A stretch of DNA of 18,557 nucleotides from Sulfurospirillum sp. (GTDB lineage Bacteria > Campylobacterota > Campylobacteria > Campylobacterales > QNZT01), in the NCBI GenBank assembly GCA_003978455.1, contig QNZT01000059.1:1-18557 (forward strand), in the 5' to 3' direction. The notes beneath the pieces are model-generated. The model saw only the letters and a program-made list of their open reading frames with translations. It did no database searches and was not told where the DNA came from. Made by a program: the position numbers and the translations under genes. Positions 1 through 5,802 of this stretch are shown here, piece after piece. Within the stretch, counting starts at the first letter, position 1. Each line of letters begins with the position of its first letter.

Positions 1-27
1 TTAACTTTTTTCTATTATCATAGCGGT

Positions 28-690
28 ATGGAAAAAAGATACTTTCACTGTCCTCTTTGCAGTAACGGGGAGACTTCCCTTTTTGCAAAAGGGGAAAACC
101 GCTTCTATTACCACTGTCCGAAATGTGATCTGGTATTTGTCCCTTCCCGATATTTTGTCTCTCATGAAGCTGAAAAAGCGAAATATGACCATCATCAAAA
201 TTCATTGGAAAACGAAGGTTATGTCACATTTTTGAACCGTCTTTTGATTCCGCTGCAAACCTATCTACCTCCACACGCCAGAGGACTTGACTTTGGATCA
301 GGTCCAGGTCCTACCCTTCACCTTGTCATGAAAGAAGCGGGATACCCAATGGATATCTATGACTACTTCTACGCACCGAACAAAGAAGTTTTTTCACGTC
401 GATACGACTTTATCACCTCAACCGAAGTGATAGAACATCTGCACCATCCGCTTCATGAACTTCAAAAACTGTGGCGCGCACTCAAAGATGGAGGTGTATT
501 AGGTTTGATGACAGCATTTCGTGTGGAGAATTTTTCCGACTGGTACTACAAACGGGATTTGACGCATGTCGCTTTTTATACACCAAAGACATTTCAGTGG
601 ATCGCCGACTATCTGGATGCGGAACTGATCATCCCCCAAAGCGGTGTGGTCATCCTGCGAAAAAAGGCTACGCACCCGTCACAGTCATAA
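28..690 (+). CDS. Zinc-ribbon class I SAM-dependent methyltransferase
   Basis: A 220-residue predicted cytoplasmic protein. Residues 8-33 carry two CPxC pairs (C8/C11 and C30/C33), a small zinc ribbon. This is followed by a class I methyltransferase fold: the SAM-binding glycine loop is LDFGSGPG at 87-94, and STEVIEHL further on is the usual acidic post-motif region. The family (methyltransferase domain 11/UbiG-like) transfers a methyl group from SAM, but nothing here identifies the acceptor. The start at 28 is the only ATG that keeps the zinc ribbon whole. No Shine-Dalgarno precedes it. TATTAT (13-18) and TATCAT (16-21) lie so close that the mRNA may have almost no leader, although only 27 upstream bases are visible. 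The 3' end overlaps the convergent yjbQ gene by 23 bp. The family call is firm; the substrate is unknown. Confidence 0.85.
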   Translation: MEKRYFHCPLCSNGETSLFAKGENRFYYHCPKCDLVFVPSRYFVSHEAEKAKYDHHQNSLENEGYVTFLNRLLIPLQTYLPPHARGLDFGSGPGPTLHLVMKEAGYPMDIYDYFYAPNKEVFSRRYDFITSTEVIEHLHHPLHELQKLWRALKDGGVLGLMTAFRVENFSDWYYKRDLTHVAFYTPKTFQWIADYLDAELIIPQSGVVILRKKATHPSQS

Positions 691-1087
691 CAATCTCGCG
701 CCCCGAAGCGTGATCACGATGCTCACACAGATAGATCCCTTGCCAGGTGCCCAGATTACACCTCCCGTTGGTAATGGGAATCGTCAGCGACGCACCGATC
801 ATCACAGATTTGATATGTGCCGGCATATCGTCAGCACCTTCAAGGGTATGAGTAAAGTAAGACTTCCCGTCGGCGATATCCGTAAAGAAATTTTCCAGAT
901 CGACACGCACAGAGGGATCGGCATTTTCACCGATCGCCAGCGAAGCGCTGGTATGTTTGATAAAAAGATGCAGCAATCCGATCTGCATACGACACAACTG
1001 ATCTAAATGAGAGGAGATTTCATGATCAATCAGATGAAATCCCCTGGTAAATGGCGACAGCGTAAATGTTTTTTGCAAAATTTTCAT
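668..1087 (-). CDS. yjbQ: YjbQ family (UPF0047) protein, secondary thiamine-phosphate synthase type
   Basis: A 139-residue protein, the normal length for the UPF0047/YjbQ family. It shows the family signatures in order: KHTSASLAIGENADPSV (44-60), HTLEGADDMPAHIKS (80-94), and the C-terminal LGTWQGIYLCEHRD (112-125). The conserved histidines (H45, H80, H91, H123) and acidic residues are all present. Members show weak thiamine-phosphate synthase activity, and an E. coli homologue complements thiE loss, but the true role is uncertain. It is a single-domain cytosolic protein with no signal peptide. It is transcribed alone, converging with the methyltransferase gene and overlapping its 3' end by 23 bp, which leaves no room for a conventional intergenic terminator. 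There is no Shine-Dalgarno before the ATG, and an extended -10 box lies so close that transcription should begin at the A of the start codon. Confidence 0.9.
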   Translation of the reverse strand: MKILQKTFTLSPFTRGFHLIDHEISSHLDQLCRMQIGLLHLFIKHTSASLAIGENADPSVRVDLENFFTDIADGKSYFTHTLEGADDMPAHIKSVMIGASLTIPITNGRCNLGTWQGIYLCEHRDHASGREIVMTVTGA

Positions 1088-1093
1088 AAATCT

Positions 1094-1102
1094 ATTATAG
1101 CA
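1094..1102 (-). promoter_or_regulatory. Extended -10 promoter of yjbQ, probably giving a leaderless mRNA
   Basis: Read on the minus strand, this is TGCTATAAT, a perfect extended -10 element. The hexamer occupies 1099-1094. The expected start point seven bases downstream is 1087, which is the A of the yjbQ start codon. The bases between are AGATTT, with no ribosome-binding sequence. The same TGCTATAATAG string precedes the glutamate dehydrogenase gene at 11355-11365, which supports its being a real local promoter type. Confidence 0.65.
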
Positions 1103-1112
1103 CGATAAATTG

Positions 1113-1136
1113 ATTATTTTTATTTTAAAAAATAAT
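1113..1136. repeat. AT-only inverted repeat between divergent yjbQ and kinase genes
   Basis: ATTATTTTT (1113-1121) is the exact reverse complement of AAAAATAAT (1128-1136), separated by 6 bases. It lies just upstream of the yjbQ -10 box. In DNA this AT-rich such repeats can arise by chance, so I infer at most a curved or regulatory upstream region. The rest of the gap (about 1137-1200) shows nothing further. Confidence 0.25.
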
Positions 1137-1202
1137 ATTTAGTATATTGAATTCGGTTAGACAAATAGACGGCTTTTTCACAATTTTCATACAGGATGTG
1201 AT

Positions 1203-1229
1203 TAAAAGAAAAAAACGATTTTCCGATAT
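1203..1229 (+). promoter_or_regulatory. Possible sigma-28 (FliA) promoter of the histidine kinase gene
   Basis: TAAAAGAA (1203-1210) is followed by exactly 11 bases and then TCCGATAT (1222-1229). The enterobacterial sigma-28 pattern is TAAAGTTT-N11-GCCGATAA, and the -10 core CGATWT is described for Campylobacter. The spacing is exact, the TAAA half is complete, and six of eight -10 bases match. A start near 1236 would give a leader of about 34 bases including the AAGGAAG site. No convincing TATAAT box is visible closer to the gene. This rests on motif matching only. Confidence 0.35.
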
Positions 1230-1269
1230 GTGACTATCAGTTACCCGAAAACAAGGAAGTTAAAAAGAT

Positions 1270-2769
1270 ATGATAGATCTCAAAAAAAGCTTTTTGGACA
1301 ATGTTTCTGTCGCAAAAAAATCTTTTTTATTGTTACTTGTCACAACCTTCGGGTTACTCTTTTCGGGTGCTCTGGTGCACTTTGGACTCTTCAGCATCAA
1401 ACAGGAAGTGAACCATATCTACAGTGACAATATTGCCCATATTGCTATCGTTCATGAAATACAAAGCATCTGCAATACAGATCTGAAACAGCCACTACAC
1501 CAATACCTGTCAAAAACTGCCGACAAATCACATACGATACGCAACCTTCAGGAAAGCGCACAAAAGCTCAATCGGGCATATACGCAACTTCAAACTCTCT
1601 CGCCTGAAGCTGCGCAGTCTCTCGCACCTCTGCTTAAACAATTTAATACAACATTTGCATCCGTAAATCATCTACCGGCGCAAAACGATACCAAAAGTGT
1701 TACCCAAAAGATACTCCCCAAATTCGATACTATCATCAACGACTGTAATCGCATATGTGACAATATCATCACCGACAAACTAGATACTGTCGCATCGATA
1801 AAAACCAAAATAGACGAGCACTACTATGGCACACTGATCAGCACAATCCTGTTTATTGTCATCATCCTCTTGCTCTCTGCGATTTTGGCGCGTTCTGTCT
1901 ATACCAACCTTCGAAGATTGATATTCGGTCTTTCGGATATCGTTGCTAAAAAGACACGCGATTACCAGGAACTGGCACGTCAACTGGAATATAAAGTCAA
2001 CAAAGAGGTGATCAAAAACAGAGAAAAAGACCAGATCATGTACCAGCATGCACGTTTGGCAGCCATGGGAGAGATGATCGGGAATATCGCCCATCAGTGG
2101 CGCCAACCACTCAACGCCCTCACTGTGCTGATCCAAAGTTTCAGTATCAAAAACATGAACGGCACACTAACACAGGAGTTTATCGATCAGCAGGTCGAAG
2201 AGGGACTGAGACTCGCAAATCAGATGTCCAACACCATAGAAGACTTTAAAAACTTTTTCAGTCCGCACAAAGAGCGCGAATATTTTGGAGTGGTACACGC
2301 ACTCAAAGAGACACTCGATCTGGTAGAATTTTTCTGCAAAGACGAACATATCGATATCAGACTCATCGCTAAAGAGGAGATACGTGTATATGGTTACTCC
2401 AATGAGTTTTCCCAGGTGATATTAAATCTGCTCAACAATGCCCGAGACAACTTTAAACATAAGAATATGCAAAAAGATCGCAAAATCATCATCAGTGTCG
2501 AAAAACGCAATCATCCCGAACCAGTCGTTTTGATCTCATTTGTAGATAACGGAGGCGGTATAGACGAACATATCATCGATCGTATCTTTGAACCCTATTT
2601 TACCACAAAGCACAAATCAACCGGAACGGGAATCGGACTTTATATGTCCAAACAGATCATTGAGAAGCAGATGCACGGTCTTATGACAGTCAAAAACATC
2701 ACAGCAACTATGGGTACAAATACAACATACCGCTGTGCACAATTCATGATAGCCATTCCACTTAAGTAA
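1270..2769 (+). CDS. Membrane sensor histidine kinase
   Basis: A 499-residue two-component sensor kinase. The N-terminus has a membrane helix at about 18-42, a largely helical periplasmic region of roughly 140 residues, and a second membrane helix at about 189-211. A coiled stretch follows, then the DHp domain around H275 in IAHQWRQPLN, a variant common in this phylum. The HATPase domain shows the N box with N386 and N390 (NLLNNARDN), the G1 box DNGGGI from D426, and the G2 box GTGIGL at 452-457. All catalytic motifs are intact. No canonical HAMP, PAS or receiver domain is evident. The start follows AAGGAAG (1253-1259) at a 10-base spacing. The response regulator gene lies 288 bp downstream in the same direction and is the likely partner. 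The periplasmic sensor domain is not recognisable, so the stimulus is unknown. Confidence 0.93.
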   Translation: MIDLKKSFLDNVSVAKKSFLLLLVTTFGLLFSGALVHFGLFSIKQEVNHIYSDNIAHIAIVHEIQSICNTDLKQPLHQYLSKTADKSHTIRNLQESAQKLNRAYTQLQTLSPEAAQSLAPLLKQFNTTFASVNHLPAQNDTKSVTQKILPKFDTIINDCNRICDNIITDKLDTVASIKTKIDEHYYGTLISTILFIVIILLLSAILARSVYTNLRRLIFGLSDIVAKKTRDYQELARQLEYKVNKEVIKNREKDQIMYQHARLAAMGEMIGNIAHQWRQPLNALTVLIQSFSIKNMNGTLTQEFIDQQVEEGLRLANQMSNTIEDFKNFFSPHKEREYFGVVHALKETLDLVEFFCKDEHIDIRLIAKEEIRVYGYSNEFSQVILNLLNNARDNFKHKNMQKDRKIIISVEKRNHPEPVVLISFVDNGGGIDEHIIDRIFEPYFTTKHKSTGTGIGLYMSKQIIEKQMHGLMTVKNITATMGTNTTYRCAQFMIAIPLK

Positions 2770-2911
2770 AGAAATAAGAACTATTTTTAGTTTATTTATC
2801 TTTTTATTTTTATCTAATTTAACAAAAAATTCTTCAAAAACGACTTATTTATGTTTTTCTTAAAATAAATTTTAATATACTAGTTTTTTTTAACAAAAAA
2901 ATGTATCAAAC

Positions 2912-2954
2912 TATCGTACAAAAATGTAACTATAGTTAAATATTTTGTACGATA
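2912..2954. repeat. Nested inverted repeat upstream of the response regulator
   Basis: The outer arms TATCGTACAAAA (2912-2923) and TTTTGTACGATA (2943-2954) are perfect 12-bp inverted repeats. Between them, centred within one base, lies a second perfect 12-bp palindrome TAACTATAGTTA (2927-2938). The structure sits about 100 bp before the regulator start and 57 bp before its likely -10 box. It lacks the GC-rich stem and adjacent T run of a terminator. An operator for a dimeric winged-helix protein, possibly the regulator encoded next to it, is my inference. Confidence 0.6.
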
Positions 2955-3010
2955 TTATAAAAAATATCTCTTTTTTGTTGAAATTTATTAAAAAATAATA
3001 AAACATCGGG

Positions 3011-3016
3011 TATAGT
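3011..3016 (+). promoter_or_regulatory. Likely -10 box (TATAGT) of the response regulator gene
   Basis: TATAGT is preceded by GGG, and AT-rich DNA with T tracts lies further upstream. No -35 hexamer is seen at standard spacing: TTGAAA at 2978-2983 is 27 bases away. Campylobacterota housekeeping promoters often lack a -35. A start near 3023 would give a leader of about 35 bases containing AGAGGA (3045-3050). Confidence 0.4.
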
Positions 3017-3057
3017 ATTTAAATTAATTTGAAATATTTTCAAAAGAGGAGTGGATT

Positions 3058-3711
3058 GTGGATTTGAACAGCTTGAAAAACCTGGAGTTACTCTATGTAG
3101 AGGATGACGCCGACGTGATGAATCAGACAAAGTTGATTTTGGATGACTTTGTCAAAACAGTATATACAGCATCAAACGGCGAAGAGGGACTCGAAATCGC
3201 CCTGAACAAAAACATTGACATCATCGTCGCCGATATCAATATGCCTGTCATGAACGGCATAGAGATGATCAAAAAACTGAAAAAAGAGCACAATAAAAAT
3301 ATCCCGTGCATTATCACTACCGCTCATACCGATACAGAATATCTGATCGATGCGGTCAATCTCAAAGTAGATGGTTACATCATCAAACCGATCAACATCA
3401 AAGATCTGATCAACGCTATCTATACTGTCATGCTGCCGATCATCCAGAAAAAAGAGATTGAAGGCTGCGCGCACGTTGTCGATTCACTTGCGGCACTCGT
3501 CGGCGGAAAAAAGATCGAGATTCTCAAGTATATCATCGACAACCTTGACGAAGAAAATATCTTCCACGGCTCTTATCAGGATATCATGGAGGCACTTGAT
3601 GTCAGCAAACCGACCGTTGTCAATATGTTCAAACAGCTCATCGGCGCAGGCATACTCGAAAAAATCAAAAATAAAGTCTATAAATTTAAAAGACAAGATC
3701 TCATCAAATAA
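3058..3711 (+). CDS. Response regulator with receiver domain and RepL-like winged-helix output
   Basis: A 217-residue protein. The receiver domain covers about 8-125, with acidic residues E15, D16 and D17, the phospho-acceptor D59 in VADINMP, T87 and the conserved K110-P111. The C-terminal part (about 148-212) is a winged helix whose recognition helix is around SKPTVVNMFKQLIGAGIL, followed by a basic wing. It does not look like OmpR, NarL/LuxR or NtrC outputs. By eye it resembles the helix-turn-helix of RepL-type plasmid replication proteins, where a KYIIDNLDEENIF-like segment precedes the helix-turn-helix. The start is GTG at 3058, seven bases after AGAGGA, and it keeps the receiver domain complete. 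The kinase upstream is the probable partner. The large inverted repeat before the gene may be its own binding site. Confidence 0.88.
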   Translation: MDLNSLKNLELLYVEDDADVMNQTKLILDDFVKTVYTASNGEEGLEIALNKNIDIIVADINMPVMNGIEMIKKLKKEHNKNIPCIITTAHTDTEYLIDAVNLKVDGYIIKPINIKDLINAIYTVMLPIIQKKEIEGCAHVVDSLAALVGGKKIEILKYIIDNLDEENIFHGSYQDIMEALDVSKPTVVNMFKQLIGAGILEKIKNKVYKFKRQDLIK

Positions 3712-3733
3712 CACAAGTTCACATCTGCAATCA

Positions 3734-3782
3734 CTCTTCATGAAGAGAATAAAGAACATAGCATCTCTTATCCTCTTCATGA
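3734..3782 (+). repeat. Palindrome plus third copy: two mutually exclusive hairpins before the cyclophilin gene
   Basis: CTCTTCATGAAGAG (3734-3747) is a perfect 14-bp palindrome. Its right part TCATGAAGAG (3738-3747) is also the exact reverse complement of CTCTTCATGA at 3773-3782. The middle segment can therefore pair with either the left copy or the right copy, but not both. The region lies between the regulator stop and the cyclophilin start, 41 bases before the ATG. TCACATCT also occurs twice here, at 3719-3726 and 3804-3811. A leader switch is possible but unproven. Confidence 0.45.
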
Positions 3783-3823
3783 TACGCTTCTCAATTTCAA
3801 AAATCACATCTAAAAGGATAATT

Positions 3824-4381
3824 ATGAAAAAACTACTCTTTATGCTGACACTTCTGCTGGCAACTTCACTTTTCGCGCAAAATCCCATCGCAAAGATGAA
3901 AACCAACAGGGGAACGATCACACTCGAACTCTATCCCGATATCGCACCGAAAGCGGTGGAAAACTTCATCAAACTCTCCCAAAAGGGTTACTATAACGGT
4001 GTCACATTTCACAGGGTCATCAAAGGTTTCATGATCCAGGGCGGAGACCCTACCGGAACCGGCACGGGCGGCGAATCGATCTGGGGCAAAGAGTTTGAAA
4101 ACGAATACAAACCAAATGTCGTCTTTGACAAACCGGGACTGCTTGCGATGGCAAACAGAGGTCCAAATACCAACGGCAGCCAGTTTTTCATCACCGTCGC
4201 TCCGGCACCGTGGCTCAACGGCGGATATACCATCTTCGGAAAAGTGATCAAAGGATTTGATGTCGTCAAAAAGATAGAAAACAGCAAAACCGGTTTCAGA
4301 GACAAACCTGTCGAAAAACAGGTGATCGAGTCTGTCACGATTGTCACCGGAGACCAAAACGGTACAAAACCTACTCACTAA
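3824..4381 (+). CDS. Exported peptidyl-prolyl cis-trans isomerase (cyclophilin type)
   Basis: A 185-residue periplasmic cyclophilin that would catalyse proline cis-trans isomerisation during folding of exported proteins. A clear signal peptide (MKKLLFMLTLLLATSLFA, residues 1-18) precedes QNP. The catalytic signatures FHRVIKGFMIQGGD and NGSQFFIT, with the conserved tryptophan in PAPWLNGGYTIFGKV, are present and complete, as in bacterial PpiA-type proteins. I chose the start at 3824 rather than the open frame reaching back to 3458: it has AAAAGGA directly upstream and gives a proper signal peptide, whereas the extension runs over the response regulator coding region in another frame. The phosphomutase gene begins 11 bp downstream and is probably co-transcribed. 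No confident promoter is seen in the 112-bp gap upstream, which holds the alternative hairpins. Confidence 0.93.
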   Translation: MKKLLFMLTLLLATSLFAQNPIAKMKTNRGTITLELYPDIAPKAVENFIKLSQKGYYNGVTFHRVIKGFMIQGGDPTGTGTGGESIWGKEFENEYKPNVVFDKPGLLAMANRGPNTNGSQFFITVAPAPWLNGGYTIFGKVIKGFDVVKKIENSKTGFRDKPVEKQVIESVTIVTGDQNGTKPTH

Positions 4382-4392
4382 AAGGAGCCTTC

Positions 4393-5760
4393 ATGCAGAC
4401 TATATTTCGCGAATACGATATCCGCGGCATTTTCGAAAAAGAACTCAATGAACAGAGTGTCAAACTGATCGGATACTTTTTAGGAGAAAAAGTCAGGGAG
4501 AAGGGGGAGTATGTCGCCATCGGTTACGATGCCAGAACCCACTCCCCGATCCTGCACGACTGGCTCACCAGCGGTTTCAACAAAGCGGGGGTCAAAGTAC
4601 TGACGATGGGGCTCGTCGCCACTCCGGTCAACTACTTTGCCAACTATCATAAATTTGACGGCATCATCCCTTCAGCTTCTGTCATGATCACAGGCAGCCA
4701 CAACCCTCCCGAATACAACGGCTTTAAAATCACGCTTGACAAAAGACCTTTCTTCGGTGAAGATATTTATGCGCTTGGACGGGAGGTCATGGCACACGAA
4801 GAGATGCGGATCGAAGATAACACCAAAGCCTCTTTTATCGATGCAAAAGGGCACTATATCGATTTCATGTGCGGTGAATTTGCACATCTGAAAGGGATGC
4901 AGGAGAAGATTGTACTCGACTGCGGAAATGGTGTGGCAGGTGTCGTTCTGACCGATATCTTCGACTATCTCGAACTCGACTACGAAGGGATCTACTGTGA
5001 ACCCGACGGTACCTTCCCAAACCATCATCCCGATCCCTCCGTAGAAAAGAACCTCACCGACATCAAAGCGAAGCTTCATGAAGGTTTCGATCTGGGCTTT
5101 GCCTACGACGGCGACGCCGACCGTATCGCAGTTTTGACACCAAAACATAATATCAAGGGCGATGAGCTTGCTATTTTGTTCTCCCGCACGATGCAAAATC
5201 CGACGATCATCGGTGAAGTCAAGTGCTCACAGGTTATGTACGACGAGATCAACAAAATCGGAAAAGCGATCATGTACAAAACCGGTCACTCCAACCTGAA
5301 AGTAAAGATCAAAGAGACCAACGCCGATCTTGCGGCGGAGGTGAGCGGTCATATCTTTTTCAACGACCGCTATTTCGGTTTTGACGATGCGATCTATACC
5401 ACCTTTCGCGTACTGGAGCTGATCCAAAACGGTATGGATCTGGACAAAGAGCTCGAAGCACTTCCCAAAACCTACTCTACCGAAGAGATCAAAGTCGAAG
5501 TGACCGAAGACGAGAAGTTTCCGCTGATCGACAAAGTGAAAGAGATGCTCAAAACCCCTCCCGCAGACTTCCCCGAAATCAAAGAGATTATCACTGTGGA
5601 TGGTGTGCGTATCATCTTTGGCGACGGCTGGGGTCTGGTACGTGCCTCAAACACAACTCCTGTCATCGTGACACGCTTCGAATCGACCGACCCGGTCCAT
5701 GCTAAAATCTATGAAGATAAGATAAATGCGCTAATCCAGCAGGCAAAAAAAGCGCTATAA
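4393..5760 (+). CDS. Phosphomannomutase/phosphoglucomutase (AlgC/ManB-like)
   Basis: A 455-residue cytosolic alpha-D-phosphohexomutase, which interconverts sugar-1- and sugar-6-phosphates for lipopolysaccharide and capsule precursors. All four domain signatures are present: YDIRGIF at the N-terminus, the phosphoserine loop MITGSHNPPEYNG with S102, the magnesium loop DGDADR with D239, D241 and D243, and the C-terminal phosphate-binding loop RASNTTPVIVTRFES. The GHIFF motif typical of bifunctional PMM/PGM enzymes is also present, but sequence alone does not decide between mannose and glucose specificity. AAAGGAG lies just before the ATG. It follows the cyclophilin gene by 11 bp and is probably read from the same transcript. 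pyrC begins 40 bp further on from its own promoter. Confidence 0.93.
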   Translation: MQTIFREYDIRGIFEKELNEQSVKLIGYFLGEKVREKGEYVAIGYDARTHSPILHDWLTSGFNKAGVKVLTMGLVATPVNYFANYHKFDGIIPSASVMITGSHNPPEYNGFKITLDKRPFFGEDIYALGREVMAHEEMRIEDNTKASFIDAKGHYIDFMCGEFAHLKGMQEKIVLDCGNGVAGVVLTDIFDYLELDYEGIYCEPDGTFPNHHPDPSVEKNLTDIKAKLHEGFDLGFAYDGDADRIAVLTPKHNIKGDELAILFSRTMQNPTIIGEVKCSQVMYDEINKIGKAIMYKTGHSNLKVKIKETNADLAAEVSGHIFFNDRYFGFDDAIYTTFRVLELIQNGMDLDKELEALPKTYSTEEIKVEVTEDEKFPLIDKVKEMLKTPPADFPEIKEIITVDGVRIIFGDGWGLVRASNTTPVIVTRFESTDPVHAKIYEDKINALIQQAKKAL

Positions 5761-5773
5761 CCCCAAAAAACGG

Positions 5774-5779
5774 TATAAT
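5774..5779 (+). promoter_or_regulatory. Promoter -10 box of pyrC
   Basis: A perfect TATAAT lies 22 bp before the pyrC ATG and 14 bp after the phosphomutase stop. Counting seven bases on puts the start at about 5786, within the CTAAAAAA stretch, so the normal transcript would start just before the AAGGAG ribosome site. No -35 hexamer is seen. The box forms part of the inverted repeat listed next. Confidence 0.6.
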
Positions 5780-5802
5780 ACTCCCTAAAAAAGGAGTATT
5801 AT
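5775..5802 (+). promoter_or_regulatory. Inverted repeat joining the pyrC -10 box to its ribosome site and start codon
   Basis: ATAATACTCC (5775-5784) is the exact reverse complement of GGAGTATTAT (5793-5802), with an 8-base loop CTAAAAAA. A T-G pair at 5774/5803 could extend it. In any RNA that includes the whole region, such as read-through from the phosphomutase gene, the stem covers the GGAG ribosome site and the AU of the start codon. RNA starting at the pyrC promoter (about 5785-5787) lacks the left arm and would be free for translation. Confidence 0.6.

Larger units (their letters stand above)
2770..3057 (+). other. 288-bp AT-rich gap between kinase and regulator genes
   Basis: No coding signal was seen on either strand. 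Just after the kinase stop, AACTA-TTT-TAGTT followed by T-rich DNA could be a weak terminator, but the stem is only 5 bp. TTTAACAAAAAA occurs twice (2818-2829 and 2889-2900), which may be chance in DNA this AT-rich. The notable content is the nested inverted repeat at 2912-2954 and the -10 box at 3011-3016, both listed separately. Confidence 0.6.

Noticed and set aside
2818..2900. TTTAACAAAAAA direct repeat, 71 bp apart
   Set aside because: Low-complexity AT-rich DNA; a 12-base match of this composition can be chance and there is no third copy.
3458..3823. Long N-terminal extension of the cyclophilin reading frame back into the response regulator gene
   Set aside because: It overlaps a well-supported receiver/winged-helix gene in another frame, has a low-complexity Ser/Lys-rich translation, and would bury a perfect signal peptide. 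The ATG at 3824 has a ribosome site.
3866..4378. 170-codon open frame antisense to the cyclophilin
   Set aside because: It lies entirely within a complete cyclophilin gene on the other strand and has Asp/Phe-rich composition typical of antisense reading.
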